The position numbers and the translations under genes were made by a program. A stretch of DNA of 64,000 nt from Bacteroidota bacterium (GTDB taxonomy: Bacteria; Bacteroidota; Bacteroidia; B-17B0; Aurantibacillaceae). The notes beneath the pieces were generated by a model. It made no database searches. It worked only from the letters and a program-made list of their open reading frames with translations, and had not been told where the DNA came from. This document shows positions 33,267 to 43,403 of the stretch, piece after piece (the stretch's first letter is position 1; every line of letters begins with the position of its first letter). The stretch spans positions 62,001 through 126,000 of the forward strand of contig CANFTW010000001.1 in NCBI GenBank assembly GCA_947450025.1, read 5' to 3'.

Positions 33267-35123
33267 CTAATCAAAAAACAACCAATTTAAACCAAATTTA
33301 AACGCTCTATCATTTTGAATATAACCTGGTGTTAATGAATATCCACTTCCTAATAATCCTTGAGTGACATGATCTATTTTTACAAAAAATCTCACGGGTT
33401 TGATTCGAGCATTTAAAAAGAAATCTACAAAAGGATAGTTACCAACTGTTTTAGTAGTTTGAACATAGTATTGATTGGTAGCTGGCATATAATCATAACC
33501 ATAAAACTCACTAAAATATTGAGCGTTAAATCCTACTTGCAATTGCAAGGCATTTTTAAATAAATTTCCTTGGTAATAAATGGCTCCATTAATGATATGG
33601 TTTGGAATACTAACAATAGCTTGATAAGACGAGCTTTGATAATTATACTTAGCACTAATTCCAAGGTGTTTAAACAGCAATATATCTTTATGAATAAATG
33701 CTGATATATTTTGAATAGAAATGGGGCTTTGAGCGGGAACAGCTTGTTCATTAAAATAAATAAAATGATCAATAGATTGAATAACAAAGCCAATATCAAA
33801 TCGATGATCTGTAGAAGAAAAAACTAAGGTAGATTGTAATTTATCTGTTGGTAAAAAACGATTATACCATGCATAATGATTGCTTAACCATGTATTAAAA
33901 ATAAAATCAGGATGTCGTTTTTCAGCACTAGCATTTAGTGTTATTTCAATAGGTAATTTAGAGTGCCTCCATGGCATATGATAAATATATCGATTCCCTA
34001 ATTCAATTAAATAATCATTTTGATTTGAACCCTGAACTATATAACTTCCTTTTAAAAAACCAGCATAATTTTTAGATGAAAAATACACGCCAGCATCAAC
34101 AAAATGATTCATAAATAAAGAATCGGAATTCTGATACGTTTGATTCACTTCGTTTTTGTATCCAAGTTTAATTTTTGTATTGATTGGACTAATTTTTAGA
34201 ATGTAATTTAATCCATTAGAAATGGTTCGCCAGTGGGTAGAATCCTTTGAAGCAACAGTATCTAAATAATAAACATTATAAAAATTCCCTGATCCACTTT
34301 TAGTATCGGTGTACTTTGTGTAATTACCAGAATAATGTAATTGATAATCAACATAATGTGATAGAACCGTGGAGCTATCCTCTGTTTTATTTAATCTAAA
34401 CCAAGGGTTAAAATCAAATGATGTACTTCGATACTCTCTTTTTGCAGTCGTTAAATTTAATGGTAATAGAAATTTATTAATATTTACATTTTCTAGAAAT
34501 AAAGAATCGTTAGATAAACCACCATTTTCTTGGTGCTTTAACTTATTAAATAAAACATAAGCATAATATCCTACTCTATTATTAGCTGAATGATAATTAG
34601 AAGTTATATATAAATTATTTGTAAAACTTTGTTGGTATTTATAAAACCCTATACCACTATATCTATTAAATGCTAATGTTAGATTTAATTTATTTTTAAA
34701 TGTATTTGAAAATAAAAGTTTAAAGGCTTGTTCTTGTTTACTTCCAGCAATACCTGTTAATGAAGCATATGGCCCTTTCGTTTGATAATATTTCACATCA
34801 TCTCCTTTAATCATATCGTTTTGATAAGGAGCATTGTACATTTGAAATCCAATAGACTGAGATTGATATTTTACAAATAAAGGCGAAGAAGCTTGTCCCA
34901 AATGACCGTTTGTGTTTCGAGGAAAATAATTTTGAAAATTGGTAATTGAACTATCAATTTTTATATAAGAAAAGTTTAAAAAATTATTTTTATCACGATG
35001 TGATAACGTGCTAATAAACGTGCTATCTGAAGGATATTTAACTTGAGCTTTAGAAAGAAATGATATCATTAATATCATATACAATAAACATCTACTCGTT
35101 AACGTATATTTATAATGATTCAT
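33267..35123 (-). CDS. Putative outer-membrane porin (Porin_10-like)
   Basis: Outer-membrane beta barrel of about 618 residues from the Bacteroidota putative porin group. A signal peptide ends LSKAQ, followed by a region with YFPRNTNGHLGQASSPLF and then many alternating strands. The C-terminus ends FKFGLNWLFFD with terminal aromatic residues, as expected for barrel assembly. I use the ATG at 35123; a TTG three codons upstream is possible. It lies 18 bases after the patatin gene on the same strand. Cargo or solute is not predictable. Confidence 0.8.
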   Translation of the reverse strand: MNHYKYTLTSRCLLYMILMISFLSKAQVKYPSDSTFISTLSHRDKNNFLNFSYIKIDSSITNFQNYFPRNTNGHLGQASSPLFVKYQSQSIGFQMYNAPYQNDMIKGDDVKYYQTKGPYASLTGIAGSKQEQAFKLLFSNTFKNKLNLTLAFNRYSGIGFYKYQQSFTNNLYITSNYHSANNRVGYYAYVLFNKLKHQENGGLSNDSLFLENVNINKFLLPLNLTTAKREYRSTSFDFNPWFRLNKTEDSSTVLSHYVDYQLHYSGNYTKYTDTKSGSGNFYNVYYLDTVASKDSTHWRTISNGLNYILKISPINTKIKLGYKNEVNQTYQNSDSLFMNHFVDAGVYFSSKNYAGFLKGSYIVQGSNQNDYLIELGNRYIYHMPWRHSKLPIEITLNASAEKRHPDFIFNTWLSNHYAWYNRFLPTDKLQSTLVFSSTDHRFDIGFVIQSIDHFIYFNEQAVPAQSPISIQNISAFIHKDILLFKHLGISAKYNYQSSSYQAIVSIPNHIINGAIYYQGNLFKNALQLQVGFNAQYFSEFYGYDYMPATNQYYVQTTKTVGNYPFVDFFLNARIKPVRFFVKIDHVTQGLLGSGYSLTPGYIQNDRAFKFGLNWLFFD

Positions 35124-35141
35124 AAACTCCAAATAATGAAA

Positions 35142-36173
35142 CTAAAATTTATCGAAGAAATGCTCCTCTACGTCAAAAGTAGATTTTATACCAACTTGTT
35201 TATAATCTGTTTCTAACCACTTAGATGCCGTTTGACGTCCTCGTTCCTTTAATGTTAATAGAAACTCCCAAGAGGTATTCATTTTACTACTATAACTCAA
35301 CTGACTTAATGCATCGTATCCTGAAATCGTGTGAACGAAAATTTCTCTATTAACCTTATTATCTGATTTTAAAATTCCATTGCGTAGCAATTCATTACGA
35401 TAGTGTATCAATTTCATTTCATTAATTAAACTACTATTAAACGAAATTTCATTTACTCTATCTGCAATATCTCTTGCTGTTGTTGGAACAGAACTAATAT
35501 TAATTGAATTAATTTTAATCAAGACAATATCATGTAAATTCGTATTTGTAATTAAAGGAAATATTGGTGGATTTCCCATATATCCTCCATCCCAATAATA
35601 TTCTCCATCGATTTCAACTGCCTGAAATAACTGAGGTAAACATGCAGAAGCCAAAACTGAGTCAACCGTTATATCCTTATTACTAAAAATTTTGGCTCTG
35701 TTAGTTTTAACATTAGTTGCACAAATAAATAATTTCTTTTTACTATACATGTGTAACTCTTTAAAATCAATTAAATCAGTTAAAATATCTCGTAATGGAT
35801 TATAATTTAAAGGATTAAAATTGTAAGGAGACATGTATTGTGTCATATTATTAAACATAATATAACCTGGAGAATTATGAATATCTCCATTACTAAAAAA
35901 TCTATCAAAACTACTAGGCTGAAAAAAACTTCCTGCTTGGGCAACTCTTCGCCAAAGGGTTTCTAATAATTCTTTAGCTTTTTTAGGACCACCTACATGC
36001 AATCCATATGCACAAGCAACCGCATTAACAGCCCCTGCACTTGTGCCACACATGGCGTCTGCTATAATATGATCTACTTCTAATAACCTATCTAAAACAC
36101 CCCAGGTAAATGCACCATGTGCTCCACCTCCTTGAAGGGCTATACCAACTTTTTTTATCTCAGAACTAATCAT
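35142..36173 (-). CDS. Patatin-like phospholipase
   Basis: Lipid acyl hydrolase with a Ser-Asp dyad, 343 residues. The oxyanion loop GGGAHGAFTWG lies near residue 15, the nucleophile motif CGTSAG near 43, and the catalytic Asp in WDGGYMGNPP near 195, so all catalytic motifs are intact. It lacks a signal peptide and a barrel domain, so it is a cytoplasmic or RssA-type patatin rather than a PlpD-type secreted one. It is followed by the putative porin, probably in one transcript. Confidence 0.9.
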   Translation of the reverse strand: MISSEIKKVGIALQGGGAHGAFTWGVLDRLLEVDHIIADAMCGTSAGAVNAVACAYGLHVGGPKKAKELLETLWRRVAQAGSFFQPSSFDRFFSNGDIHNSPGYIMFNNMTQYMSPYNFNPLNYNPLRDILTDLIDFKELHMYSKKKLFICATNVKTNRAKIFSNKDITVDSVLASACLPQLFQAVEIDGEYYWDGGYMGNPPIFPLITNTNLHDIVLIKINSINISSVPTTARDIADRVNEISFNSSLINEMKLIHYRNELLRNGILKSDNKVNREIFVHTISGYDALSQLSYSSKMNTSWEFLLTLKERGRQTASKWLETDYKQVGIKSTFDVEEHFFDKF

Positions 36174-36230
36174 GTATTATTAACAACCTATTAAAAAATA
36201 TTAAACCAATTTAACACTTCAATAGGCTAT

Positions 36231-36238
36231 CAAATATA
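36231..36238 (-). promoter_or_regulatory. -7 box upstream of the patatin gene
   Basis: On the minus strand TATATTTG, an exact -7 consensus match, about 57 bases before the patatin ATG. No clear -33 element is found. The rest of the 174-base gap 36174-36347 shows nothing recognisable. Confidence 0.45.
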
Positions 36239-36347
36239 GGTAAATTAGTTAATTATAGAAATAAATTAAGACAGAGCCAGTATAAGCTTAGATTAATTTT
36301 AGAAATTTTGTGAGTAATATTGAACCAAGCTAAAAAGACCTGTTAAA

Positions 36348-37193
36348 CTACTTCTTATCTGATGTTACTAATATTTGCCTAACAATAGTTTGAGAATTCG
36401 ATTTCATTTTTAAAAAATAACTTCCTGGCATTAAATTACTTGGTAGCAGAACCAAATACCCATCATCTGTTTTTTCCGCGTAAAGAGTGCTCCATTTACC
36501 TAAATTATCATAGACTGAAAATTCTTCAACATCATTCACACCCGTAATTTTTAGTTTAAAATCTGATACTGGAACGGGGCTAACAATAAGTTCATGCTCA
36601 GTAATCTTAAATCCAGTGGACGAATAATCTTTAATAATACATTTACCAGATAAAGGGCAGTTAACCCTTATCCATCCATATACTGTGTCGGATGCTGTTT
36701 CAAGTTTTAACCCTATAAAAAAATCATTCGCTCCAATCCAATCTGTTGGATTTACATATGTTCCAGCGCTACCGCTATTATTAGTGAGGTATAAATTTTG
36801 ATTAGACCAATTCGCAGTTTTATGATTAATCGAATCATGATTATGCAATACCTCAGCCAAAGGTGTTTCAATCCAATAGTTATAAAAATTATGATAAACA
36901 GAATCGATCCTACCTTTCAGAATAGAGGCATTTGAAATTAGAGGTACTACTGAAATATACCTACTTACCCCACCGAGTCCACCTGAATTATAAGCCTCAA
37001 TTTTGTAATCATTGGTAAAATCTTGATTAAAATCGAAATAAAATACCTCAGTAGGACTTACTTGAAAATTAAAATTGATAGCTGTATCTGGTATTAAGTC
37101 AATGTATCCTGAAAAGAGTTCTCCAGCATAATAAACTTGAGCTTTTGTATTAAAACATAGACAGAATAAAACTATGCAAATTTTTATTTTCAT
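36348..37193 (-). CDS. Secreted T9SS type A cargo protein, function unknown
   Basis: Exported protein of 281 residues with a signal peptide ending NTKAQ (residue 19). The body has no family I recognise; it shows a FYFDFNQDFTNDYKIEAYN stretch that recalls acidic calcium-binding loops. The C-terminal 75 residues resemble a divergent type A sorting domain (VSPVPVSDFKLKI, then EFSVYDNLGKW and a final SQTIVRQILV). The usual P-N-P motif at its start is altered to P-V-P. It lies between the patatin and DPP IV genes on the same strand. Confidence 0.75.
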   Translation of the reverse strand: MKIKICIVLFCLCFNTKAQVYYAGELFSGYIDLIPDTAINFNFQVSPTEVFYFDFNQDFTNDYKIEAYNSGGLGGVSRYISVVPLISNASILKGRIDSVYHNFYNYWIETPLAEVLHNHDSINHKTANWSNQNLYLTNNSGSAGTYVNPTDWIGANDFFIGLKLETASDTVYGWIRVNCPLSGKCIIKDYSSTGFKITEHELIVSPVPVSDFKLKITGVNDVEEFSVYDNLGKWSTLYAEKTDDGYLVLLPSNLMPGSYFLKMKSNSQTIVRQILVTSDKK

Positions 37194-37250
37194 TATACAT
37201 TAAATCGTAAGTAATTTAAATGTACACCATAAATTTGATTTTAAAAATTT

Positions 37251-39431
37251 CTATAGATTCTCTTTAACAAAAGCGAGCATTTTATTATACAAATGCGTTC
37301 TGGTATATCCACCATAAATACCGTGATTTTTATTTGGATAAACCATGAAATCAAAAGGCTTATTATTTTTCACTAAAGCATTTGCTAACTCCATTGAATT
37401 TTGAAAATGAACATTGTCATCCCCACTTCCATGTATCAATAAAAAATGCCCCTTTATTTGTTTAGTAAAATTTACAGGTGAATTATCCTCATATCCACTT
37501 TTATTATCTTGTGGTTTTCTCAGGAATCGCTCTGTATAAATATTATCGTAAAATTTCCAATTAGTAACAGGCGCAACTGCAATTGTTGATTTAAAATAAT
37601 CTGCACCTTTAGTAATTAATAACGATGCCATATAACCTCCAAAACTCCATCCTTGAAATCCAATACGAGATTTATCCACATATGGTAAATTCCCTAAATA
37701 CTTTGCCGCATCAATTTGATCAAGCGTTTCCAATTTACCTAATTGTAAATAAGTACAATGTTTAAATTCACGTCCTCTTCCTAAGGTCCCTCTTCCATCC
37801 ACACAAACAACCATATACCCTTCTTGATTTAATAAAGAGTGCCACCAAAAATCAAAGGTTTCCCATGCATTATTACATTCATTAGAACCTGGTCCATTAT
37901 AGGCAAACATATATACAGGATATTTTTTACTAAGATCAAAATTTTGTGGCTTCATAACCCAGCCATTTAAATCAATTCCCTCAGCATTTTTAAAAGTGAA
38001 AAAATCTTTAGTAGACAAATTATACTCTTTCATTTTAGTTTTTAATGCTGAATTCTCTTCTAAAACTTTTACCAATTTTCCATCCGCACTGTGTAACTCG
38101 TAAACTGGCGGTGTATTGGCATTTGAATATGAGCTCACATAATACTTTAAACCTTTACTGAATTCAGCTCCAGAGGTCCCTTCTAATTTGGATAAGCGTT
38201 TTTTATTAGATCCATCTAATTTAATACTGTAAATATCTCTGTTAATTTGTCCTTGCTCCGTAGAAATATAGTACAAGGTGTTATTTTTTTCATCATATCC
38301 ATTAAACGAAATCACATCCCATTTTCCTTTTGTGATTTGATTAATTAATTTTCCTGAATGATCATAAAAATACAAATGATTGAAATCATCAGATTCACTA
38401 CTCCAGATAAATCCTTTATGATTTGGTAAAAACGTTAGATCATCGGTTATATCAATATATGTTTTAGCTTCTTCTGTTAAAATAGTTTTTGTGGAACCAT
38501 CTTCCGCATTTGCAAACATCAACTCTAATTTATTCTGCAAACGATTCATACGCTGAAGAGATAGCGTATTTCTATCGGTTGTCCATTGAATTCTTGGTAT
38601 ATAAATATCAGTTTCTTTTCCAATATCAACTGTCGTTATTTTAGATGATGTTAAATCAAAAATATGAACCGACAATATTGAGTTGTCTTCACCTGCTTTA
38701 GGGTATTTAAAGGTTACTTTGTCAGGATATAAATTGTTGTTGTATTTATCAAATGAATACTCTTTTACCTTACTTTCATCAAAACGAACAAATGCCAATT
38801 TACTTCCATCAGCATTCCATTCAAAGTAATTAGCTTTACTAAATTCCTCTTCATAAACCCAATCAGCCCATCCGTTTTTAATTTCATTATTTTTACCATC
38901 CGTCGTTACCTGAGTCTCATTACCATTATCTAAATCTTTGATGAATATATTATTGGCTCTTACAAAGGCAACTTTATTTCCAACAGGAGAAAATGTTGCA
39001 AACATTTGCTTTCCATTTTCAGACAATTCAATAGTTTTTCCTGTTTTAATATCATAAACATAATTTTTTTCTAGAGAAGAACGGCGATAAATCCCTTCAG
39101 CTTCAGTAGAAAAAAATAATTTAGTTTCATCTGGACTAAATGAATATCCACTAATATCAATTGTTTTATCGCCAACTTTTACATTTGAACCCTTTACTAA
39201 AACAGCCACTTTTTTACCTGACTTCAATTCATACTTCACAATATTTTCGAAATCACCTTCTTTTTCCAAATCAGTATAATGCAATCCATCTTTCATGGCA
39301 TTAAATCCTCCTGCAGAAGCCGGCATAAAGGCATACTTGCTCCAAATATCATCAACGGTTATTGATTTTTGGGCGAAACCGTTTGAGATCATCACTAGAA
39401 AAACCGCCACTACTGTATTAAAATATTTCAT
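37251..39431 (-). CDS. Dipeptidyl peptidase IV (S9 family)
   Basis: Serine exopeptidase that removes X-Pro and X-Ala dipeptides from peptides. A signal peptide ends SNGFAQ. The N-terminal propeller includes the substrate-binding acidic motif WVYEEEF, and the C-terminal hydrolase domain shows catalytic Ser in GWSFGGYMA, Asp in GSGDDNVHF and His in NKNHGIYGG. The 726-residue length fits bacterial DPP IV. I use the ATG at 39431; another lies two codons upstream (39437). It probably acts in the periplasm with the DPP11-type peptidase at 47611-49770 to feed on peptides. Confidence 0.92.
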   Translation of the reverse strand: MKYFNTVVAVFLVMISNGFAQKSITVDDIWSKYAFMPASAGGFNAMKDGLHYTDLEKEGDFENIVKYELKSGKKVAVLVKGSNVKVGDKTIDISGYSFSPDETKLFFSTEAEGIYRRSSLEKNYVYDIKTGKTIELSENGKQMFATFSPVGNKVAFVRANNIFIKDLDNGNETQVTTDGKNNEIKNGWADWVYEEEFSKANYFEWNADGSKLAFVRFDESKVKEYSFDKYNNNLYPDKVTFKYPKAGEDNSILSVHIFDLTSSKITTVDIGKETDIYIPRIQWTTDRNTLSLQRMNRLQNKLELMFANAEDGSTKTILTEEAKTYIDITDDLTFLPNHKGFIWSSESDDFNHLYFYDHSGKLINQITKGKWDVISFNGYDEKNNTLYYISTEQGQINRDIYSIKLDGSNKKRLSKLEGTSGAEFSKGLKYYVSSYSNANTPPVYELHSADGKLVKVLEENSALKTKMKEYNLSTKDFFTFKNAEGIDLNGWVMKPQNFDLSKKYPVYMFAYNGPGSNECNNAWETFDFWWHSLLNQEGYMVVCVDGRGTLGRGREFKHCTYLQLGKLETLDQIDAAKYLGNLPYVDKSRIGFQGWSFGGYMASLLITKGADYFKSTIAVAPVTNWKFYDNIYTERFLRKPQDNKSGYEDNSPVNFTKQIKGHFLLIHGSGDDNVHFQNSMELANALVKNNKPFDFMVYPNKNHGIYGGYTRTHLYNKMLAFVKENL

Positions 39432-39576
39432 AACCATTATATTTAAATTAAAGGCTGAAGATAATCACTTACTCCCTATTAACAAATACTATTTTACTCA
39501 AACGGTAACATTGTTAAATAAATGACTAAAATGTTATTCTATTTTTTATTAGATTAGCATAATAATTAATCCACAT

Positions 39577-40320
39577 ATGCAAACTTTCAAAACCATTATC
39601 ATTGACGATGAAGAAAATAGCCGCAGTAATACTAAAAGTATGTTAGCGAGCTATTGTCCCGAAATAGAAATTATTGCGGAGGCTTCAAGCGGCATGGAAG
39701 GAAAAAAATTAATTCAGGATTTAAAACCAGAAGTCGTTTTTTGTGACATTAATATGCCAGGAATGACGGGTTTAGAAATGATTGAAGGATTAGTTCATCG
39801 TGATTTTTGCTTAATATTTTTAACCGCTTATAGTGAGCATGGTATTAATGCAGTTAAAGCTGGGGCTATTGATTATTTATTAAAACCTTTATTGTTAAGT
39901 GAACTTCAGGGTGCTGTAAAAAAAGTAGTAAAACACTATGAACAGAAAGCCATTCCTGCTCCTTCTGCTGGAAATGACAAGAACTTAGTATTGATTAATC
40001 ATAGTAAAGGATTTACCTTAATTGACTATAAAGACATTGTTTGGTTAGAAGCATCTGATAATTACACAAATATTTTTTTAAATAATGCAAAAAAAATCGT
40101 GGCTTCAAAAACACTCAAAGAATTTGAAGCTATCTTACCAACAAATGTCTTTTTTCGCATTCACCGTTCATCTCTAATCAACATTGATTTTATTAAAGAA
40201 TATTCAAATGCTGAAGGGGGGACCATCATCATGGCTGATGGAACAAGTATTCAAGTATCAAAAGCACGATCTCAAGAATTTTCAGAATTCTTAAAAACAA
40301 GAGCTGTTACTCCAAAATAA
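39577..40320 (+). CDS. LytTR-family response regulator
   Basis: Two-component regulator of 247 residues. The receiver has D10/D11 and phospho-acceptor D57 in VVFCDINMPG, Thr in IFLTAYSEHG and Lys in LLKPL. The C-terminal LytTR DNA-binding domain is clear from DIVWLEASDNYTNIFL and FFRIHRSSLINIDFIKEY. A LytS-type histidine kinase gene follows, 86 bases after its stop. The pair is likely a cognate system with unknown signal; the first-regulator-then-kinase order is seen elsewhere in Bacteroidota. Confidence 0.93.
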   Translation: MQTFKTIIIDDEENSRSNTKSMLASYCPEIEIIAEASSGMEGKKLIQDLKPEVVFCDINMPGMTGLEMIEGLVHRDFCLIFLTAYSEHGINAVKAGAIDYLLKPLLLSELQGAVKKVVKHYEQKAIPAPSAGNDKNLVLINHSKGFTLIDYKDIVWLEASDNYTNIFLNNAKKIVASKTLKEFEAILPTNVFFRIHRSSLINIDFIKEYSNAEGGTIIMADGTSIQVSKARSQEFSEFLKTRAVTPK

Positions 40321-40346
40321 ATTCAATTATTTTAATGTGATGATTG

Positions 40347-40365
40347 TCGCGGGCTAGTCTCGCGA
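40347..40365 (+). other. Short GC-rich hairpin between regulator and kinase genes
   Basis: TCGCG (40347-40351) and CGCGA (40361-40365) pair around a 9-base loop in an otherwise AT-rich spacer. It is followed by an AT stretch without a clean T run, so it is not a convincing terminator. Confidence 0.4.
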
Positions 40366-40406
40366 TTATTATTTTCAAAAAAAAATTTCTACTTCTATTA
40401 ATAAAC

Positions 40407-43349
40407 ATGTCTAACAAACAGCTATATTCTTTTCTTCTTAGTGTTTTTATACTTTGTATTAATGTTCGTTCGCAAAATAGAAGTTTTTCATTTCAACACT
40501 ATGGACCTGAAGATGGATTAAGCAATGCTAACGTGTTTGCAGTTAAACAAGATAGATCTCATATTATCTATTTAGCGACAGAAAACGGTGTATACAATTT
40601 TGATGGCTATAAATTTGATAAAATAAAACCTAAAACACCTCTAAAATCTAATTACATTAGAAATATTGGGTTTAACCAAAAAAACAACCTTGTTATTATT
40701 AACAGAAGAGAGGGTATTTATGAATATTCTTCCAATACAAAAGATGCTTTTTTACTCAAAAATCTAGTATTTAACAATTCTGTTGATGAACTCATTATTG
40801 ATGATGCATTTGCCTATTCTTTAAATGATCAGATTTCGGTAGCTGCTATTAATTTAAAAACAGGTGCCGTTATCGATGACAATATAAAAAAACTTAATAA
40901 AGAGAATCAGGCCTTTGCGATATTTAAAACATCTAAAAATCAAATATTAGTCGGCAGAAGCGATGGATTATATCTTTTTGTGAACGGCAATCAACAAAAA
41001 TTAAATCTCAATAAAACATTTGCAGCCTACTCGATCACAGAAGATAACTTAGGTAACCTTTTTATCGGAAGTGATGATGCTATTTTTTGTATAAAAGGCA
41101 ACAAAATTATTAGTACAATTCCTATTAAAACCCAAAAAGTTAATAGTTTTTTTAGTGCTAATAATACAGCAAGAGTAAGTAAATTATTAGTAGATAAATA
41201 TGGTCGTATATGGTTTACTAATAATCCAGATGATAATTTATACTTAATTGAAAATCAAATAACCTACGATGCTTTTGATTTATTAGGAATTGACAAAGTT
41301 CTAATAAATTGCATATTTAAAGATTCCGATGATCATATTTGGATTGGAACATTCAATGACGGGGTTTATTTCATTCAAAATCCACAATTACAAAATATTT
41401 CATTTACTTCTGGGAGAAAAATATTACCAGTTAGTAGCGCTTGTTTTATAGGAAATAGCCTAGTGGTTGGAACCAATAATGGTTTGTTTATTTTTGATAA
41501 AAAAAATAATAATACTCAAACTGTTATTGCCCCAGACGAAATATTTAATGAAACCGTCTATGGCATTTATCCTTTAAATAAAAAAGTTATTTATTCAAAG
41601 ATTAACTCTGTATCAAATTCTGTTCGCTCATTTTTAATCAACAATTCTTTTTATGACTTTACTCCTATTGCCTCTCGATTATTTTCTTATCGTAAATCAC
41701 CCTCCGAAGCATATATGGCTGATGGAACAGGTACTTTATTTAAAATAAAAAACTATACAAATGAAAAGTTTACAGTTCTTGACACACTTGTTTCTTTTCC
41801 TGATTATAGAACGCGTATTAATACCATTTATGAGTCTAATGATGATTTGTATATAGGGACATCGGATGGACTATGCATTTATTCCCTTAAAAATAAAAAA
41901 TATAAAATTTACACCAGTCAGATTTTTAGCTTTGGCATCAATCACATTGAACATTTTAAAAACAAAACTTTTTTAGCACATGAAAATGGTATTACAGTTT
42001 TAGAAGACTCAGCGCTAATCCAACAAATTGGAGATCAGCAATTAACTGCAGTAAAAAAAATAAAATATTATCAAAATAAAATATGGATTGCCACTTTAGA
42101 TGGATTATTTATTTGCGATAACAATTTTAAACCAATTGTTATCTATAATAAATCCAATGGACTATTGTCTAATACTATTAACGATATCGTTTTTGACGGT
42201 AATAATTGTTGCATATGCAGCGATAAAGGCATTACTCTTTGCTCAACAGATGATTTATTAAAACAAATAAAAATTGCTAATAAATTATTTATTACATCTA
42301 TTGATGCTGATGGTAGTTTTCTGAAATTAGAAAACAGTATTTTAAAACTTAATAGCAATCAATCTGATGTGATGATTGGTTTTTCTAGTCCACTGTATGT
42401 AAAACCTAACAAACAATATTACAGATATCGCTATAGTAATAGATATGATAAAGGATGGTTTAGTCTAGAAAACAGACAAATCCATTTAACTTCAATTGAT
42501 GGGGGAACACATCAACTAGAAATTATGTGTTCTTATGATAATATTAATTGGTCTGACCCAATTACAATTACGATAAAAAAAGATATTCCATTTAAACAAA
42601 CTGTTTGGTTTAGTATATCTATCGTTTTTGGATCTTTATTAATTATCTTAATTATTGTTTTCTTTTGGGTAAAACAAGTGAGAAGTAAAGCAACACGTAG
42701 AGTTCAAGAAGATAGACAGGTTAATCTTTTGAAGCATCAAGCAATGAACTCGTTAATGAGCCCTCATTTTATTTTTAATTCATTAACCTCTATTCAAAAT
42801 TACATTAACCTGAATGATTCTTTAAAAGCAAGTGAATATTTAGCAAAATTTTCTAGATTAATTCGTATGATTATAGAAAAAGCATCGCAAAGTGAAATCA
42901 CACTTCACGAAGAATTAATACGCCTAAATTATTATTTAGATTTAGAGCGAGAACGTTTTAAAGGCAAATTTGATTTTCATATCGAAGTCAATCCCGAAGT
43001 AAATACATTAGACATCAAAATCCCAAATATGATCATTCAGCCTTATGCTGAAAACTCAATCATTCATGGAATATTACCTAAACATGAGTATGGAAACTTA
43101 TTTATCCGATTCGAAAAATTAAATGAAAACACTTTACTTATTGTGATTGAGGATGATGGGATTGGATTTAATAAAGCAAAAGAAAATGCTAAAGTTGGGC
43201 ACAAATCTTTGGGCACAAAAACTATCGAAAACATCCTTGAGCTTAACACAAAATTAACTGGCAAAAAACAAACCGTAGAAATCATCGACAAATCAGAAAT
43301 ATCAAACGATGAACAAGGAACTAGGATAACCATTTCATTACAAATTTAA
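40407..43349 (+). CDS. Propeller-sensor LytS-type histidine kinase
   Basis: Membrane sensor kinase of 980 residues counted from the ATG at 40407, which gives a normal signal segment ending VRSQ; the open TTG 21 codons upstream is less likely. The periplasmic part contains two-component regulator propeller repeats (LATENGVYNFDGYKF, WIGTFNDGVYFIQ, YIGTSDGLCIY) and a Y_Y_Y domain (about 660-740), followed by a transmembrane segment near 755-775. The kinase core has H787 in SPHFIFNSL and the N box IIQPYAENSIIHG. It is probably the partner of the LytTR regulator upstream. Confidence 0.92.
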   Translation: MSNKQLYSFLLSVFILCINVRSQNRSFSFQHYGPEDGLSNANVFAVKQDRSHIIYLATENGVYNFDGYKFDKIKPKTPLKSNYIRNIGFNQKNNLVIINRREGIYEYSSNTKDAFLLKNLVFNNSVDELIIDDAFAYSLNDQISVAAINLKTGAVIDDNIKKLNKENQAFAIFKTSKNQILVGRSDGLYLFVNGNQQKLNLNKTFAAYSITEDNLGNLFIGSDDAIFCIKGNKIISTIPIKTQKVNSFFSANNTARVSKLLVDKYGRIWFTNNPDDNLYLIENQITYDAFDLLGIDKVLINCIFKDSDDHIWIGTFNDGVYFIQNPQLQNISFTSGRKILPVSSACFIGNSLVVGTNNGLFIFDKKNNNTQTVIAPDEIFNETVYGIYPLNKKVIYSKINSVSNSVRSFLINNSFYDFTPIASRLFSYRKSPSEAYMADGTGTLFKIKNYTNEKFTVLDTLVSFPDYRTRINTIYESNDDLYIGTSDGLCIYSLKNKKYKIYTSQIFSFGINHIEHFKNKTFLAHENGITVLEDSALIQQIGDQQLTAVKKIKYYQNKIWIATLDGLFICDNNFKPIVIYNKSNGLLSNTINDIVFDGNNCCICSDKGITLCSTDDLLKQIKIANKLFITSIDADGSFLKLENSILKLNSNQSDVMIGFSSPLYVKPNKQYYRYRYSNRYDKGWFSLENRQIHLTSIDGGTHQLEIMCSYDNINWSDPITITIKKDIPFKQTVWFSISIVFGSLLIILIIVFFWVKQVRSKATRRVQEDRQVNLLKHQAMNSLMSPHFIFNSLTSIQNYINLNDSLKASEYLAKFSRLIRMIIEKASQSEITLHEELIRLNYYLDLERERFKGKFDFHIEVNPEVNTLDIKIPNMIIQPYAENSIIHGILPKHEYGNLFIRFEKLNENTLLIVIEDDGIGFNKAKENAKVGHKSLGTKTIENILELNTKLTGKKQTVEIIDKSEISNDEQGTRITISLQI

Positions 43350-43387
43350 TTAATATAAATAAACGACAAACTAATCTCAAAACAAAG

Positions 43388-43395
43388 TATTTTTG
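43388..43395 (+). promoter_or_regulatory. -7 box before the TTG-start T9SS type B gene
   Basis: TATTTTTG matches TAnnTTTG. It lies 8 bases before the TTG at 43404, which supports that unusual start codon. Confidence 0.45.
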
Positions 43396-43403
43396 TACAA
43401 GCA

